From: Legionella shakespearei DSM 23087
Lineage (GTDB): Bacteria; Pseudomonadota; Gammaproteobacteria; Legionellales; Legionellaceae
Reading direction: 5' to 3'
Length of the DNA: 64,000 nt
NCBI RefSeq assembly: GCF_000373765.1
Contig: NZ_KB892382.1
Span: 108,944-172,943, forward strand
Of this stretch, positions 17,593-27,190 are shown one piece after another. Both the position numbers and the translations under genes were made by a program. Under the pieces are notes generated by a model. It saw only the letters and a list, made by a program, of their open reading frames with translations, was not told where the DNA came from and did no database searches. Position 1 is the first letter of the stretch; every line of letters begins with the position of its first letter.

Positions 17593-18315
17593 ATGACAGA
17601 TAGTAAAAAAATAACCCTGTCGATTTATCGCTATAATCCTGAGGTGGATGCCAAACCTTACATGAAAGATTATGAGATAGAGATACCGGCTAAAAGTGAT
17701 CCTATGGTGCTCACTTTACTTGAACGTTTGAAAGCAGAACAAGATCCGACTATAACCTATAGACGATCTTGCCGCGAGGGCGTTTGCGGTTCTGATGGTA
17801 TGAACATCAATGGAACCAATGGGTTGGCATGTATTACCCATTTAACCCAGTTAAATACGGATAAAATAGTTCTGCGCCCTCTGCCCGGATTTCCCGTAAT
17901 CCGTGATTTGGCTGTGGATATGAGTCAGTTTTATCACCAATACGAGAAGGTCGAGCCCTATTTACAGAATGATGAAGTAGCTCCGGCTCAGGAACGTTTA
18001 CAAAGTCCTGAAGAGCGCGCGCAGCTTGATGGCCTCTATGAGTGTATTTTATGCGCTTGCTGCACCAGCTCTTGTCCATCGTTCTGGTGGAATCCGGAAA
18101 AATTTATTGGTCCTGCCGGACTGTTACAGGCAAGACGATTTTTGGCAGACAGCCGTGATACGGCAACCGAACACCGTTTGGATAAATTACAGGATCCGTT
18201 CAGTGTATTCCGATGCCGAACCATCATGAATTGCACGAATGTATGCCCGAAGGGACTCAATCCAACGCAAGCGATTGCAAAAATCAGAACACAAATGTTG
18301 TCGCAGGAAACTTGA
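17593..18315 (+). CDS. sdhB: Succinate dehydrogenase iron-sulfur subunit
   Basis: The 240-residue protein carries all three clusters of the family. The 2Fe-2S ligands are in SCREGVCGSD and the later LAC (C60, C65, D68, C80). The 4Fe-4S set is CILCACCTSSCP (C151, C154, C157, C161), with a 3Fe-4S set at CRTIMNCTNVCPKG. It links the flavin in SdhA to the quinone site in SdhC/D. It begins 12 nt after sdhA with an AGAGGA ribosome site. Confidence 0.95.
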   Translation: MTDSKKITLSIYRYNPEVDAKPYMKDYEIEIPAKSDPMVLTLLERLKAEQDPTITYRRSCREGVCGSDGMNINGTNGLACITHLTQLNTDKIVLRPLPGFPVIRDLAVDMSQFYHQYEKVEPYLQNDEVAPAQERLQSPEERAQLDGLYECILCACCTSSCPSFWWNPEKFIGPAGLLQARRFLADSRDTATEHRLDKLQDPFSVFRCRTIMNCTNVCPKGLNPTQAIAKIRTQMLSQET

Positions 18316-18408
18316 TAAATCATCAAGATGCGCTAAATGTTATAGACGGGCGTTTTAATGAAACAGTTTTCATCTAAGCGTCCGAGAGAAAACCCTTTGG
18401 AGAGAAAA

Positions 18409-21216
18409 ATGAGCAGTTCCAATCTGCAAAATGAATGGGCTTCTTCCTATTTATCAGGTGGAAGTATGGCGTATGTTGATAGTCTTTATGAGGATTATCT
18501 CGCTGATCCGGATTCGGTTTCTGCCGGTTGGAAAGCTGTATTTAGTGCTCTGCCCAAGGTGAATGGAACAGCCACTGAACTGTCCCATAAGGCAATTCGT
18601 GAGCATTTTTTACAAAATGCAGGAAAGAAAGCACCTCAGATCGTTCAATCTGCTGACAGCCAACAATATCAGGTTGCCAGTCTGATTAATGACTTCAGAG
18701 CCATGGGGCATTTAGCGGCTCATCTTGATCCACTGGATATGACCCCGCGTCCTCAGGTATCTCGTCTGGAACTGGCTTATCATCAACTGGATAAAACTGA
18801 CCCCAAACACAGCTTTTTTGCAGGCACCAGTTTTAATGGTCCAGAAATGCCTTTGGGTGAAATACACAAAGCACTGCGCGACACCTATTGCCGCAGTATT
18901 GGTATCGAATACATGCACATTTCCAGTGCCGAAGAAATTGAATGGCTGCAATATCGAATGGAGTCTGTTCGTGGACGCCCTGAATTCAGCTCAGAAAAAA
19001 AACTGGCTATTTTGAAAGATTTAATTGCGGCTGATGGTCTGGAGCGTTATTTAGGTACTCGCTATGTAGGACAAAAACGATTTTCCCTGGAAGGTGGCGA
19101 TTCTCTGATTCCTATGATGAAAGAGATCATCAATCATGCCGGAAGTGACGGCGTTAAGGAAATCGTTATCGGTATGGCTCATAGAGGCCGTTTGAACGTG
19201 CTGGTTAACGTTTTGGGTAAAGAGCCTGGACAATTATTCCAGGAATTTGAAGGCAAAGTTAAATACGAACGTACTGGTGACGTAAAATATCATTTGGGCT
19301 TTTCATCAGATGTGAGAACGGAATCAGGTTCTATAGTACACCTGGCACTTGCATTTAACCCCTCCCATCTGGAAATTATTGGTCCAGTGGTTGAGGGTTC
19401 TGTCCGTTCCAGATTGGGTCGCCGCCATGATTTGGTCAAGAAAGACACCGTTGTTCCTGTTGTGATTCACGGCGATGCCGCCTTTGCAGGCCAGGGCGTT
19501 GTGATGGAAACCTTTAACTTTTCTCAGGCACGTGGTTACTCAACGGGTGGTACGATTCATATTGTTATTAACAACCAAATTGGTTTTACAACCAGCAATC
19601 CTTTAGATGCACGCTCAACCTTATATTGTACTGATGTTGCTAAAATGGTTCAGGCTCCAATTCTTCATGTTAATGGTGATGATCCTGAAGCGGTAGTGTT
19701 TGCAACACAAATAGCTTTTGATTACCGCATGAAATTCAAGCGCGACGTAGTGATCGATTTGGTTTGCTACAGACGAAATGGCCATAATGAGGCGGATGAA
19801 CCTGCAGTAACCCAACCGGAAATGTACAAAAAAATTAAGTCCATGCGCTCACTGCGTGAGATTTACGCGGATCAACTGATCGCTGCGAATTTGCTGACAA
19901 AAAACAATTTTGATGTCATGGTTGAGGCATATCGTGACGGCCTGGATCAAGGAAAAGCAGTAGTTGAAGTAGTGCATGAAAACTATGATGGCAAATACTC
20001 CATTGACTGGTCTCCGTACATGACTGCCAAGTGGACAGATAAAGCCGTTACAACAATAACCAAAGCTGAATTACAAAAGCTAACAAAACAATTAAATCAA
20101 TTACCTGACGGATTCGAATTGCATCCTGTTGTACAGCGTCTACTTAATGAACGCGATAAAATGACTGCCGGCGAAATCCCAATGAACTGGGGGTACGCTG
20201 AGACTATGGCTTATGCCAGTTTGCTGGAAGAAGGTTATGGGGTCAGATTATCAGGTCAAGATTGCGGCCGCGGTACTTTTGCTCACAGACATGCTGCTTT
20301 GCACGATACGGAAACGGGTGAGACTTTTGTTCCTTTAGAACATATTTCTACTAATCCGGTTAGATCTTTTAGTGTAATTGATTCTGTATTGTCTGAAGAG
20401 GCGGTGTTGGCATTTGAATATGGTTTCGCATCATCTGAACCTTCTTTCCTGGTGATTTGGGAAGCGCAATTTGGTGATTTTGCTAATGGTGCTCAGGTAG
20501 TTATTGACCAATTCATTAGTTCAGGTGAACAAAAATGGGGACGTCTCTGTGGTTTGGTCATGTTGTTGCCTCATGGATACGAAGGACAAGGCCCGGAACA
20601 TTCTTCTGCCCGTTTAGAGCGTTACATGCAGCTTTGTGCCCAGCATAATATACAAGTATGTACCCCTACGACTCCGGCACAGATTTTCCATTTATTAAGA
20701 AGACAGGTTATTCGTAACTTCAGAAAACCCTTGATTGTAATGACGCCAAAAAGCCTGTTAAGACATAAACTGGCAGTTTCACCTCTGGAAGATTTAACAA
20801 AAGGCAAATTTCATACGGTAATTCCTGAAATTGATGATTTAGAGGCACAAAAAGTAACAAAAGTAGTTTTATGTTGTGGCAAGGTCTATTATGATCTGCT
20901 ACAAATGCGTCGTGATCAGAAACTGAATCATGTTGCTATAGTGCGTATTGAACAATTGTATCCATTCCCCAAGAAGGCCTTAATGGCTGAACTGGCCAAA
21001 TACCCGCAAGCGAAGACGGTCGTATGGTGCCAGGAAGAACCACAAAATCAAGGGGTTTGGTACTCATCTCAGCATAATATGAAAGATTGTCTGAATGCAG
21101 AACAAACTTTGTCTTATGCCGGTAGAGAATCTGCAGCAGCACCAGCGGTGGGAAGTCCTGCTTTGCACGCGCAGCAGCAGAATGCTTTAGTTGAACAAGC
21201 CTTACTAGGAAAATAA
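18409..21216 (+). CDS. sucA: 2-oxoglutarate dehydrogenase E1 component
   Basis: SucA is the thiamine-diphosphate-dependent decarboxylase of the 2-oxoglutarate dehydrogenase complex. The start is the ATG at 18409, with GGAGAG 6-10 nt upstream and the family-typical opening SSSNLQNEW; the frame is open to 18358, but that extension looks non-coding. The 935-residue length is standard. GMAHRGRLNVL (substrate/ThDP pocket), the GDAAFAGQG segment of the ThDP-Mg site, and YEGQGPEHSSARLERYMQL are conserved. It is 93 nt downstream of sdhB and probably co-transcribed. Confidence 0.95.
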   Translation: MSSSNLQNEWASSYLSGGSMAYVDSLYEDYLADPDSVSAGWKAVFSALPKVNGTATELSHKAIREHFLQNAGKKAPQIVQSADSQQYQVASLINDFRAMGHLAAHLDPLDMTPRPQVSRLELAYHQLDKTDPKHSFFAGTSFNGPEMPLGEIHKALRDTYCRSIGIEYMHISSAEEIEWLQYRMESVRGRPEFSSEKKLAILKDLIAADGLERYLGTRYVGQKRFSLEGGDSLIPMMKEIINHAGSDGVKEIVIGMAHRGRLNVLVNVLGKEPGQLFQEFEGKVKYERTGDVKYHLGFSSDVRTESGSIVHLALAFNPSHLEIIGPVVEGSVRSRLGRRHDLVKKDTVVPVVIHGDAAFAGQGVVMETFNFSQARGYSTGGTIHIVINNQIGFTTSNPLDARSTLYCTDVAKMVQAPILHVNGDDPEAVVFATQIAFDYRMKFKRDVVIDLVCYRRNGHNEADEPAVTQPEMYKKIKSMRSLREIYADQLIAANLLTKNNFDVMVEAYRDGLDQGKAVVEVVHENYDGKYSIDWSPYMTAKWTDKAVTTITKAELQKLTKQLNQLPDGFELHPVVQRLLNERDKMTAGEIPMNWGYAETMAYASLLEEGYGVRLSGQDCGRGTFAHRHAALHDTETGETFVPLEHISTNPVRSFSVIDSVLSEEAVLAFEYGFASSEPSFLVIWEAQFGDFANGAQVVIDQFISSGEQKWGRLCGLVMLLPHGYEGQGPEHSSARLERYMQLCAQHNIQVCTPTTPAQIFHLLRRQVIRNFRKPLIVMTPKSLLRHKLAVSPLEDLTKGKFHTVIPEIDDLEAQKVTKVVLCCGKVYYDLLQMRRDQKLNHVAIVRIEQLYPFPKKALMAELAKYPQAKTVVWCQEEPQNQGVWYSSQHNMKDCLNAEQTLSYAGRESAAAPAVGSPALHAQQQNALVEQALLGK

Positions 21217-21229
21217 GTTTAAACAATAA

Positions 21230-21260
21230 GGGCTATAGGCATTTCTAATGCCTATAGCCC
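21230..21260 (+). promoter_or_regulatory. Perfect 14-bp hairpin in the sucA-sucB gap
   Basis: GGGCTATAGGCATT and its reverse complement flank a TCT loop. No run of T follows, so it is more likely an mRNA-stability or processing element than a terminator. Confidence 0.6.
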
Positions 21261-21281
21261 GTGCAATGAGAAGGTATAACC

Positions 21282-22490
21282 ATGTCTATTGAAGTCAAAG
21301 TACCTGTTCTGCCCGAGTCAGTAGCTGATGCAACGGTAGCTGCCTGGCATAAGAAAGTGGGTGATAAAGTAACTCGTGATGAAAATCTGGTCGATCTGGA
21401 AACTGATAAAGTGGTTCTGGAAGTTCCAGCCCCTGCAGACGGCGTGCTCAGTGAAATTATTTACAAGCTGGGTGATACCGTTGGATCGGGCGAGTTGCTT
21501 GCACGAATCACCGCTGGTGATGCGCCCGCAGCGACGCCTGCTAAAGAAGAGAAAAAGGCTGAGGTTGCAGCACCTGTCAGTGCCAGTGAAGATAAATCAA
21601 CCAGTCCGGTAGTTCGCCGTATGATGGCTGAGAATGATTTACAGCCTGGTGATATTCAAGGTTCAGGAAAAGACGGCCGCATTACTAAAGAAGATGTTAT
21701 TTCCTACATTGAATCCAACAGGGAAAAATCAGCCAAGCCTGCTGAAACTAAAAAAGAACAAGCAAATGTTGCTTTAGCGCCAATGGGAGCTCGTGAAGAA
21801 CGACGCGTTCCTATGACTCGCCTGAGAGCCAAAATTGCCGAGCGTTTGGTTCAGGCTCAGCATAATGCGGCAATGCTCACTACCTTTAACGAAGTGAACT
21901 TAAAAGCCGTCATGGACATGCGCGCCCAATACAAAGACCATTTCGAGAAAAAGCATGGCGTAAAACTGGGCTTTATGTCCTTTTTCACTAAAGCAGTTGC
22001 GGAGTCTTTAAAGCGTTTTCCTGCTGTAAACGCTTCTATAGATGGTCAGGATATTGTGTACCATGGCTTTTATGATATTGGTATTGCGGTATCTACTGAG
22101 CGTGGATTGGTAGTCCCTGTTATCAGAGATGCAGACCAAATGAGTATGGCTGAAATTGAAATGGCTATTAATGATGCGGCAACAAAAGCCAGAACTGGCA
22201 AATTGTCTATGGAAGAAATGCAAGGCGGTACTTTTACTATCACTAATGGTGGTGTATTTGGTTCTCTGCTTGCTACACCCATCATTAACCCACCGCAAAC
22301 AGGTATTTTGGGAATGCACAAAATTGAAGACCGACCTGTTGTAGAGAAGGGTGAAATCGTGATCCGTCCGATGATGTACATTGCATTATCTTATGATCAC
22401 CGTTTGATTGATGGTAAAGAATCAGTCCAATTTTTAGTGAGTGTTAAAGAGTTATTGGAAGATCCTGCTCGTCTTTTACTTAATGTTTAA
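21282..22490 (+). CDS. sucB: 2-oxoglutarate dehydrogenase E2 (dihydrolipoyl succinyltransferase)
   Basis: The 402-residue protein has a lipoyl domain with the modified lysine in [11 protein letters not shown] (K43). A linker and an E3/E1-binding domain follow ([12 protein letters not shown]...[11 protein letters not shown], about 107-140). The catalytic core ends with [16 protein letters not shown], whose His and Asp are the active-site pair. It accepts the succinyl group from SucA and passes it to CoA. No lpd (E3) gene is present nearby, so E3 must come from another locus, as is common when it is shared with pyruvate dehydrogenase. Confidence 0.95.
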   Translation: MSIEVKVPVLPESVADATVAAWHKKVGDKVTRDENLVDLETDKVVLEVPAPADGVLSEIIYKLGDTVGSGELLARITAGDAPAATPAKEEKKAEVAAPVSASEDKSTSPVVRRMMAENDLQPGDIQGSGKDGRITKEDVISYIESNREKSAKPAETKKEQANVALAPMGAREERRVPMTRLRAKIAERLVQAQHNAAMLTTFNEVNLKAVMDMRAQYKDHFEKKHGVKLGFMSFFTKAVAESLKRFPAVNASIDGQDIVYHGFYDIGIAVSTERGLVVPVIRDADQMSMAEIEMAINDAATKARTGKLSMEEMQGGTFTITNGGVFGSLLATPIINPPQTGILGMHKIEDRPVVEKGEIVIRPMMYIALSYDHRLIDGKESVQFLVSVKELLEDPARLLLNV

Positions 22491-22510
22491 TAATCACATT
22501 TAACTGCAAG

Positions 22511-22536
22511 ACCCGTATTCACGGGTTTTGCTTTTT
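22511..22536 (+). terminator. Terminator-like hairpin in the sucB-sucC gap
   Basis: ACCCGT-ATTC-ACGGGT stem (6 bp) followed by TTTTGCTTTTT. The stem is short, so partial read-through is likely; it could reduce sucCD expression relative to sucAB. Confidence 0.45.
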
Positions 22537-22551
22537 ATAAAGGTAACTACA

Positions 22552-23712
22552 ATGAACTTACATGAATACCAAGCCAAGCAATTATTTGCCAGCTATAATC
22601 TGCCTGTTCCCCGTGGAGAAGTTGCATATAATGTTGAAGATGCAATCCAGGTAGCATCGCAATTATCTACTCCAAGATGGGTAGTTAAAGCCCAGGTTCA
22701 TGCCGGTGGCCGCGGCAAGGCTGGTGGAGTGAAACTGGTTTCTACTAAAGATGAATTGGCTGCAGTTGCCAAATCATTACTCGGTACTCATTTGGTTACC
22801 TATCAGACTGATGCTAAAGGCCAACCTGTAAATGCGGTATTGGTTGAAGAAACCTGTGACATCGACAGAGAACTTTATCTTGGCGCAGTGGTTGACCGTG
22901 CAACTCGCCGTGTTGTGATCATGGCGTCGACTGAAGGCGGCGTTGAAATTGAGAAAGTTGCTGAAGAAACTCCGGAAAAAATATTCAAAATCGTTGTAGA
23001 TCCATTGGTTGGTGTTATGCCTTTCCAATGCCGTGAAACTGGTTTTAAACTGGGCTTAAAAGAAGATCAAATCAAACAGTTCACTCATTTAATGATGAGC
23101 CTGGGCAAAATGTTTGTTGAGTGCGATTTAAGCCTGTTAGAAATTAACCCCTTGGTTGTAACCAAAAGCGGACAATTAATTTGCCTGGACGGTAAAATCA
23201 ATATTGATGCCAATGCCCTGTATCGTCAGCCAAAACTGAAAAGCATGCGCGATACATCACAAGAAGATGCGCGTGAAAACAGAGCCAGTGATTGGGAGCT
23301 GAATTACATTCCTTTAGATGGCACGATTGGTTGCATGGTTAATGGTGCGGGTCTTGCCATGGCAACCATGGACGTAATCAAACTTCACGGCGGTGAGCCA
23401 GCAAACTTCCTGGACGTTGGTGGTGGTGCTACCAAAGAGCGAGTCAGTGAAGCATTAAAAATTATTTTATCAGATGAAAAAGTAAAAGGTATCCTGGTTA
23501 ATATTTTCGGCGGTATTGTTCGTTGCGATCTTATAGCTGATGGAATCCTTGCTGCAGTGAAAGAAGTGGATGTAAAAATTCCTGTTGTAGTCCGGCTTGA
23601 GGGTAATAATGCTCAATTGGGCGCAGACATTTTGAATAAGAGTGATTTGAATGTAATTGCTGCAACCAGCCTTACTGATGCTGCGAAAAAGATAGTGGCA
23701 GCTGTTGCTTAA
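22552..23712 (+). CDS. sucC: Succinyl-CoA synthetase beta subunit
   Basis: The 386-residue ATP-grasp subunit carries the nucleotide-binding region ([19 protein letters not shown], residues 44-62) and the C-terminal CoA-ligase domain with GGGATKERV and [10 protein letters not shown]. With SucD it makes ATP or GTP from succinyl-CoA. The ATG at 22552 gives the family start [12 protein letters not shown], preceded by AAAGG. The frame opens 24 nt earlier, but that part overlaps the hairpin region. Confidence 0.95.
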   Translation: MNLHEYQAKQLFASYNLPVPRGEVAYNVEDAIQVASQLSTPRWVVKAQVHAGGRGKAGGVKLVSTKDELAAVAKSLLGTHLVTYQTDAKGQPVNAVLVEETCDIDRELYLGAVVDRATRRVVIMASTEGGVEIEKVAEETPEKIFKIVVDPLVGVMPFQCRETGFKLGLKEDQIKQFTHLMMSLGKMFVECDLSLLEINPLVVTKSGQLICLDGKINIDANALYRQPKLKSMRDTSQEDARENRASDWELNYIPLDGTIGCMVNGAGLAMATMDVIKLHGGEPANFLDVGGGATKERVSEALKIILSDEKVKGILVNIFGGIVRCDLIADGILAAVKEVDVKIPVVVRLEGNNAQLGADILNKSDLNVIAATSLTDAAKKIVAAVA

Positions 23713-23727
23713 TAATTCAACATCCAT

Positions 23728-23747
23728 GTCGGGTTTATAGGCCCGAC
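23728..23747 (+). promoter_or_regulatory. Hairpin in the sucC-sucD gap
   Basis: GTCGGG/CCCGAC stem with an 8-nt loop, third in the series of hairpins between suc genes. There is no T-tract, so it is not a clear terminator. Confidence 0.45.
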
Positions 23748-23794
23748 TTAAATAGAACAAGATGCGGCAACGCCATAAAATGACGAGGTTAACG

Positions 23795-24670
23795 ATGAGT
23801 GTATTAGTTAATAAACAAACCAAAGTGCTGTGCCAGGGGTTTACCGGAAAACAAGGTACTTACCATTCAGAGCAGGCAATTGAATACGGCACGAAAATGG
23901 TGGGTGGTGTGACACCAGGTAAAGGGGGGCAATTGCATTTGGGATTGCCGGTATTTAATACCATGCGCGAAGCAGTTGAAGAAACCAAAGCAGATGCCAG
24001 TGTGATTTATGTTCCTGCTCCGTTTTGTAAAGATTCTATTCTAGAAGCGGCAGAAGCTGGAATTAAACTGATTGTCTGTATCACTGAAGGTGTGCCTGTT
24101 TTAGACATGCTGCAAGTGAAAGTTTATCTTGAAAATAATACGGATGCTCGTTTAATTGGACCTAACTGTCCTGGAATTATTACCCCCGGCGAATGCAAAA
24201 TCGGTATTATGCCTGGTTCTATTCATTTGCCTGGTAAAGTAGGTATTGTATCTCGTTCCGGAACCTTGACTTATGAAGCAGTGAAGCAAACCACTGATAA
24301 AGGCTTTGGTCAAAGTACTTGCATTGGTATAGGTGGTGACCCTATTCCCGGTACTAACTTCATTGATGCTCTGGCCTTATTTGAAAAAGACCCACAAACT
24401 GAAGCCATTATTATGGTTGGTGAAATTGGTGGATCTGCTGAAGAAGAAGCAGCTGAATACATTAAAGCTCATGTGAAAAAGCCTGTTGTTTCCTATATTG
24501 CGGGCGTTACTGCTCCTGCTGGCAAGCGTATGGGGCATGCTGGTGCTATTATTTCCGGTGGTAAGGGAACTGCGGCAGAAAAATATGCAGCTCTTGAAGC
24601 AGCTGGTGTCAGAACAGTGCGTTCACCTGCAGAGTTAGGTGATGCAATCGCCGAAGTAACTGGCTGGTAA
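23795..24670 (+). CDS. sucD: Succinyl-CoA synthetase alpha subunit
   Basis: The 291-residue protein begins [24 protein letters not shown] (CoA-binding Rossmann start). It carries the phosphohistidine loop [10 protein letters not shown] near residues 241-250, where His is phosphorylated in catalysis. The start at 23795 is the family start; upstream in-frame ATGs at 23762 and 23780 are less likely. It is the last gene of the TCA block; a family A repeat follows 13 nt after its stop. Confidence 0.95.
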   Translation: MSVLVNKQTKVLCQGFTGKQGTYHSEQAIEYGTKMVGGVTPGKGGQLHLGLPVFNTMREAVEETKADASVIYVPAPFCKDSILEAAEAGIKLIVCITEGVPVLDMLQVKVYLENNTDARLIGPNCPGIITPGECKIGIMPGSIHLPGKVGIVSRSGTLTYEAVKQTTDKGFGQSTCIGIGGDPIPGTNFIDALALFEKDPQTEAIIMVGEIGGSAEEEAAEYIKAHVKKPVVSYIAGVTAPAGKRMGHAGAIISGGKGTAAEKYAALEAAGVRTVRSPAELGDAIAEVTGW

Positions 24671-24683
24671 ATTACTCCCATTT

Positions 24684-24786
24684 ACGTCGTCCTGAGCGCG
24701 TCTTTTGGCGCGAAGGATCTCCCAATATTGGCACCATGCCGCTTTCGGGAGATCCTTCGCGCCAAAAGACGCGCTCAGGACGACGT
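24684..24786. repeat. Palindromic repeat family A, full copy with covarying arms
   Basis: Both arms carry the same paired change: TCTTTTGGCGCG on the left and CGCGCCAAAAGA on the right, in place of the TTTTTGCGCG of other copies. The hairpin therefore stays perfectly paired. It lies directly after sucD. Confidence 0.85.
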
Positions 24787-24827
24787 AGATCGGGGAATGG
24801 AAAAGATGTGTAGAAGAGTCAGAGCTC

Positions 24828-24916
24828 GTAGCCCGTATTAGGCGCCAGCCGTAATACGGGATCGGAGTGGCAATGAACTCATTCCCGTATTACGGCTGGC
24901 GCCTAATACGGGCTAC
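24828..24916. repeat. Palindromic repeat family B, variant arms
   Basis: GTAGCCCGTATTAGGCGCCA and its facing complement keep the GTAGCCCG end of family B but have a different stem (GTATTAGGCGCCAGCC). It fills the rest of the gap before pdxH. Confidence 0.75.
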
Positions 24917-25024
24917 ACTTTGCAAGGGCTCTTCCGCCAGGTCTTAATTTTTTATTCCCATCTCTCGCAATATATTACTTCCTGGGCGTATAATGACGGC
25001 ATTATTCTGCCATTAGGACGTGCC

Positions 25025-25672
25025 ATGAGCAATTTCAGAAGCCTTTCAGATATCAGACGCGATTACGGTGAATTGAGTTTAAGCGAAGATTCTGCGCAAA
25101 CAGATCCTGTTGCCCAATTTAAAAGCTGGTTTGAAGACGTACTGCAAAATGAAAAAAATGATCCCACTGCCATGGTATTATCCACTTCGGATGAAAAAGG
25201 ATTGCCTGATTCTCGGGTTGTCTTGTTAAAAGGATTGGATGACGGCAATTTTCTGTTCTACACCAATTATCAGAGTGCCAAGGCCATGCAGCTACAGAAA
25301 AATCCCTATGCTGCCCTTAACTTCTATTGGCCGCAAATGGCAAGACAGGTACGAATTCGCGGACGGGTTAAGAAAGTAAGCGCGGCCCAATCAGATGATT
25401 ATTTTGCTTCACGTCCGGTTACAAGCCAGTTAAGCGCTATAGTTTCACCCCAAAGCCAGGAAATTATTAATCGCACCATACTGGAAAATGGTTTAAATGA
25501 ATTAATTAAATTACATGCCCAGGAACCTGTGGTCAGGCCTAATCATTGGGGAGGCTACATGGTCATTCCTGATGAAATTGAGTTTTGGCAAGGCCGTGAC
25601 AATCGCCTGCATGACCGTATCCATTATTACCGGCAAGACGGCAACTGGCTGCACCGCAGGCTTGCTCCCTGA
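25025..25672 (+). CDS. pdxH: Pyridoxamine 5'-phosphate oxidase
   Basis: PdxH oxidises pyridoxine/pyridoxamine phosphate to pyridoxal phosphate using FMN and O2. The 215-residue length is standard. Conserved segments are [25 protein letters not shown] (FMN phosphate contacts), [14 protein letters not shown] and, at the C-terminus, [13 protein letters not shown] with WLHRRLAP. The start [15 protein letters not shown] fits the family; the frame is open to 24920, but that part overlaps a B repeat. It is separate from the suc operon because of the repeat-filled gap. Confidence 0.95.
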   Translation: MSNFRSLSDIRRDYGELSLSEDSAQTDPVAQFKSWFEDVLQNEKNDPTAMVLSTSDEKGLPDSRVVLLKGLDDGNFLFYTNYQSAKAMQLQKNPYAALNFYWPQMARQVRIRGRVKKVSAAQSDDYFASRPVTSQLSAIVSPQSQEIINRTILENGLNELIKLHAQEPVVRPNHWGGYMVIPDEIEFWQGRDNRLHDRIHYYRQDGNWLHRRLAP

Positions 25673-25712
25673 CCGGCAGAATTTGCCGGATATGTTTCCA
25701 GCTATAAAAACT

Positions 25713-25748
25713 GTAGTCTTGGTGCAGCGACAGCGTAATCAAGGCTAC
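25713..25748. repeat. Palindromic repeat family C, short copy
   Basis: GTAGTCTTGGTGCAGCGACA to AAGGCTAC, slightly diverged from copies 1 and 2 (TTGG for TTGA). It lies after pdxH. Confidence 0.7.
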
Positions 25749-26147
25749 GTCTATTTTAAATCAACCCTCTTAACGTGGTTACTTGCTAATACCAATAAAA
25801 ATAACAACTCATAACCAATTGATTTATATTAATAAAATGATAATTCTTTTTCGCATTTACCACCCATGGAAAAAGTTGGCCTGGAAGTTGCATCCTCTAT
25901 AATTAGAATCAAAAAGATCTGTGTAAACTTGATTTTATTTCGAAGCTTAAAAGAATTTTGTGAAGAAATTGTAAATATTTAAACTTCGAAAGCAGCAGGT
26001 AAAATTAAGTCGTAAATTGTTTTAAGTGCGACATTTAAGGGCTCTTTGCAAAAGAATCCGGCACTTTGTTTTAATGAATTAAATCAGGAGTAAGTACAGT
26101 TGAATAGTAGAAATTATATTTTTGATCCATAAAAAGAGGATACTAAA
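25749..26147. other. Gap upstream of letE
   Basis: About 400 nt of AT-rich sequence with no convincing gene. It ends with an AAGAGGA ribosome site 8 nt before the letE start. It must hold the letE promoter and leader, but I could not fix a -35/-10 pair with confidence. Confidence 0.4.
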
Positions 26148-26522
26148 ATGAACGATACAACAGCCTTATTACCACACATCAAATTAAGATTTAACATTGA
26201 TCATCCAAGTTATGAAGAGTGTTATATGTTTGGTTATGAATGTGCTATTTCAGAAGTAGCTGAGGAAGATAATCCTTTCCGTGAAGGCTCTCAGGAAGCA
26301 GAACAATGGCTGGAAGGTTGGTGGGCAGGGGCATATGGAGAAAAGCCTTTGTTCGATTTAAGCAACATCGAAAATGAAGAAATCCAACTCGAAAAGGAAA
26401 TTGCAGCAAACGATCAGCAATATTGTCAGAAACACAGCTTTTTATCTTTAGTCTTTGAAATTAGTGGTGCGATAGCGGCGTCAGCCATAGTGGGTTATCA
26501 ATTATTGGAGCTGGTAGCGTGA
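26148..26522 (+). CDS. letE: LetE transmission trait enhancer, RMF-like
   Basis: I recognise this 124-residue protein as LetE, reported as an enhancer of transmission traits in L. pneumophila. Residues 27-64 (from MFGYECAISE to WLEGWWAGAYG) resemble ribosome modulation factor. They share an initial GY.(A/C) segment, a central NPF/CPF, and a W-L-x-G-W block before the end. A hydrophobic stretch at the C-terminus (about residues 104-122, SGAIAASAIVGYQLLELV) could be a membrane helix, absent in RMF. A role in ribosome hibernation or tethering is inference. A strong hairpin follows the stop. Confidence 0.7.
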   Translation: MNDTTALLPHIKLRFNIDHPSYEECYMFGYECAISEVAEEDNPFREGSQEAEQWLEGWWAGAYGEKPLFDLSNIENEEIQLEKEIAANDQQYCQKHSFLSLVFEISGAIAASAIVGYQLLELVA

Positions 26523-26529
26523 TGTTCGC

Positions 26530-26572
26530 ATTCAATTGAAGAGCATGAGCAAAAATGCTTCTTCAATTGAAT
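26530..26572 (+). terminator. Long hairpin after letE
   Basis: ATTCAATTGAAGA and TCTTCAATTGAAT pair outside GCAT/ATGC, with a one-base bulge, 8 nt after the letE stop. There is no T-tract; it may end or protect the letE message. Confidence 0.5.
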
Positions 26573-26599
26573 AGGATGTATTGAGAGAAAAGTAATGGT

Positions 26600-26989
26600 T
26601 TAATTTTTGAATAATTTTAAAACCATTGATCGCATTCTTGCTGTTTCAGAAGGATTGAATTCTTTATATACATCGCTGCCTATGTCAAGGCAAACGGTTA
26701 CGTTTTCTCCAAGTCCCTTAAGCAAATCAACGCCAGATAATTTCAATATTTTTATATCTGCAGCTATTTCTGTTGCCCAGGCATTGAGATAACTCATTTC
26801 TGTAAAAACAGGAAGAAATATGTGTTCCTGATCTTGCAAGAAGAGCACTTCAGGTTCTTCACTATCCGCATTTTGCTCTACGGGAATAATAAAATTCGCT
26901 TTGATAAATTCAAGATAAGCTTTGTTTGCTTCTTTCATGTTTCCGGAAGTTTCAATCGCTTCTTTAATGGCTTGATTCAGGCTGTTCAT
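26600..26989 (-). CDS. SseB-like domain protein
   Basis: The 129-residue acidic protein has the SseB N-terminal domain pattern: an early EPEVLFLQDQEHIFLPVFTEMSYLNAW segment (strand, then PVFTE) followed by ILKLSGVDLLKGL and VCLDIGSDVYKEFNP. SseB-type domains are found in enhanced-serine-sensitivity and secretion-linked proteins; function here unknown. It has no signal peptide or membrane segment. It is convergent with letE, 77 nt apart. Confidence 0.5.
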   Translation of the reverse strand: MNSLNQAIKEAIETSGNMKEANKAYLEFIKANFIIPVEQNADSEEPEVLFLQDQEHIFLPVFTEMSYLNAWATEIAADIKILKLSGVDLLKGLGENVTVCLDIGSDVYKEFNPSETARMRSMVLKLFKN

Positions 26990-27103
26990 ATATCAGACTT
27001 GTAATAAAAAAATTGATTATAAACCAAGCAAATCCGAAATACCATTTTAGTACATATAACCCCAGGGCAAACGCATACTTTGCTCATCACAAATCCAAAC
27101 TGT

Positions 27104-27190
27104 GTCGTCCCCGCGTAGGCGGGGATCCATCTGACAGACAAAGTGAGGTGCCACTTTGAAAAATGGATTCCCGCCTGCGCGGGAATGACA
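27104..27190. repeat. Palindromic repeat family E
   Basis: GTCGTCCCCGCGTAGGCGGG on the left and TTCCCGCCTGCGCGGGAATG on the right, a nested palindrome. The type is widespread in gammaproteobacteria (REP-like GTCATTCCCGC). Confidence 0.8.

Noticed and set aside
18358..18408. Upstream start for sucA
   Set aside because: The ATG at 18409 has GGAGAG and the family N-terminus; the extension has neither.
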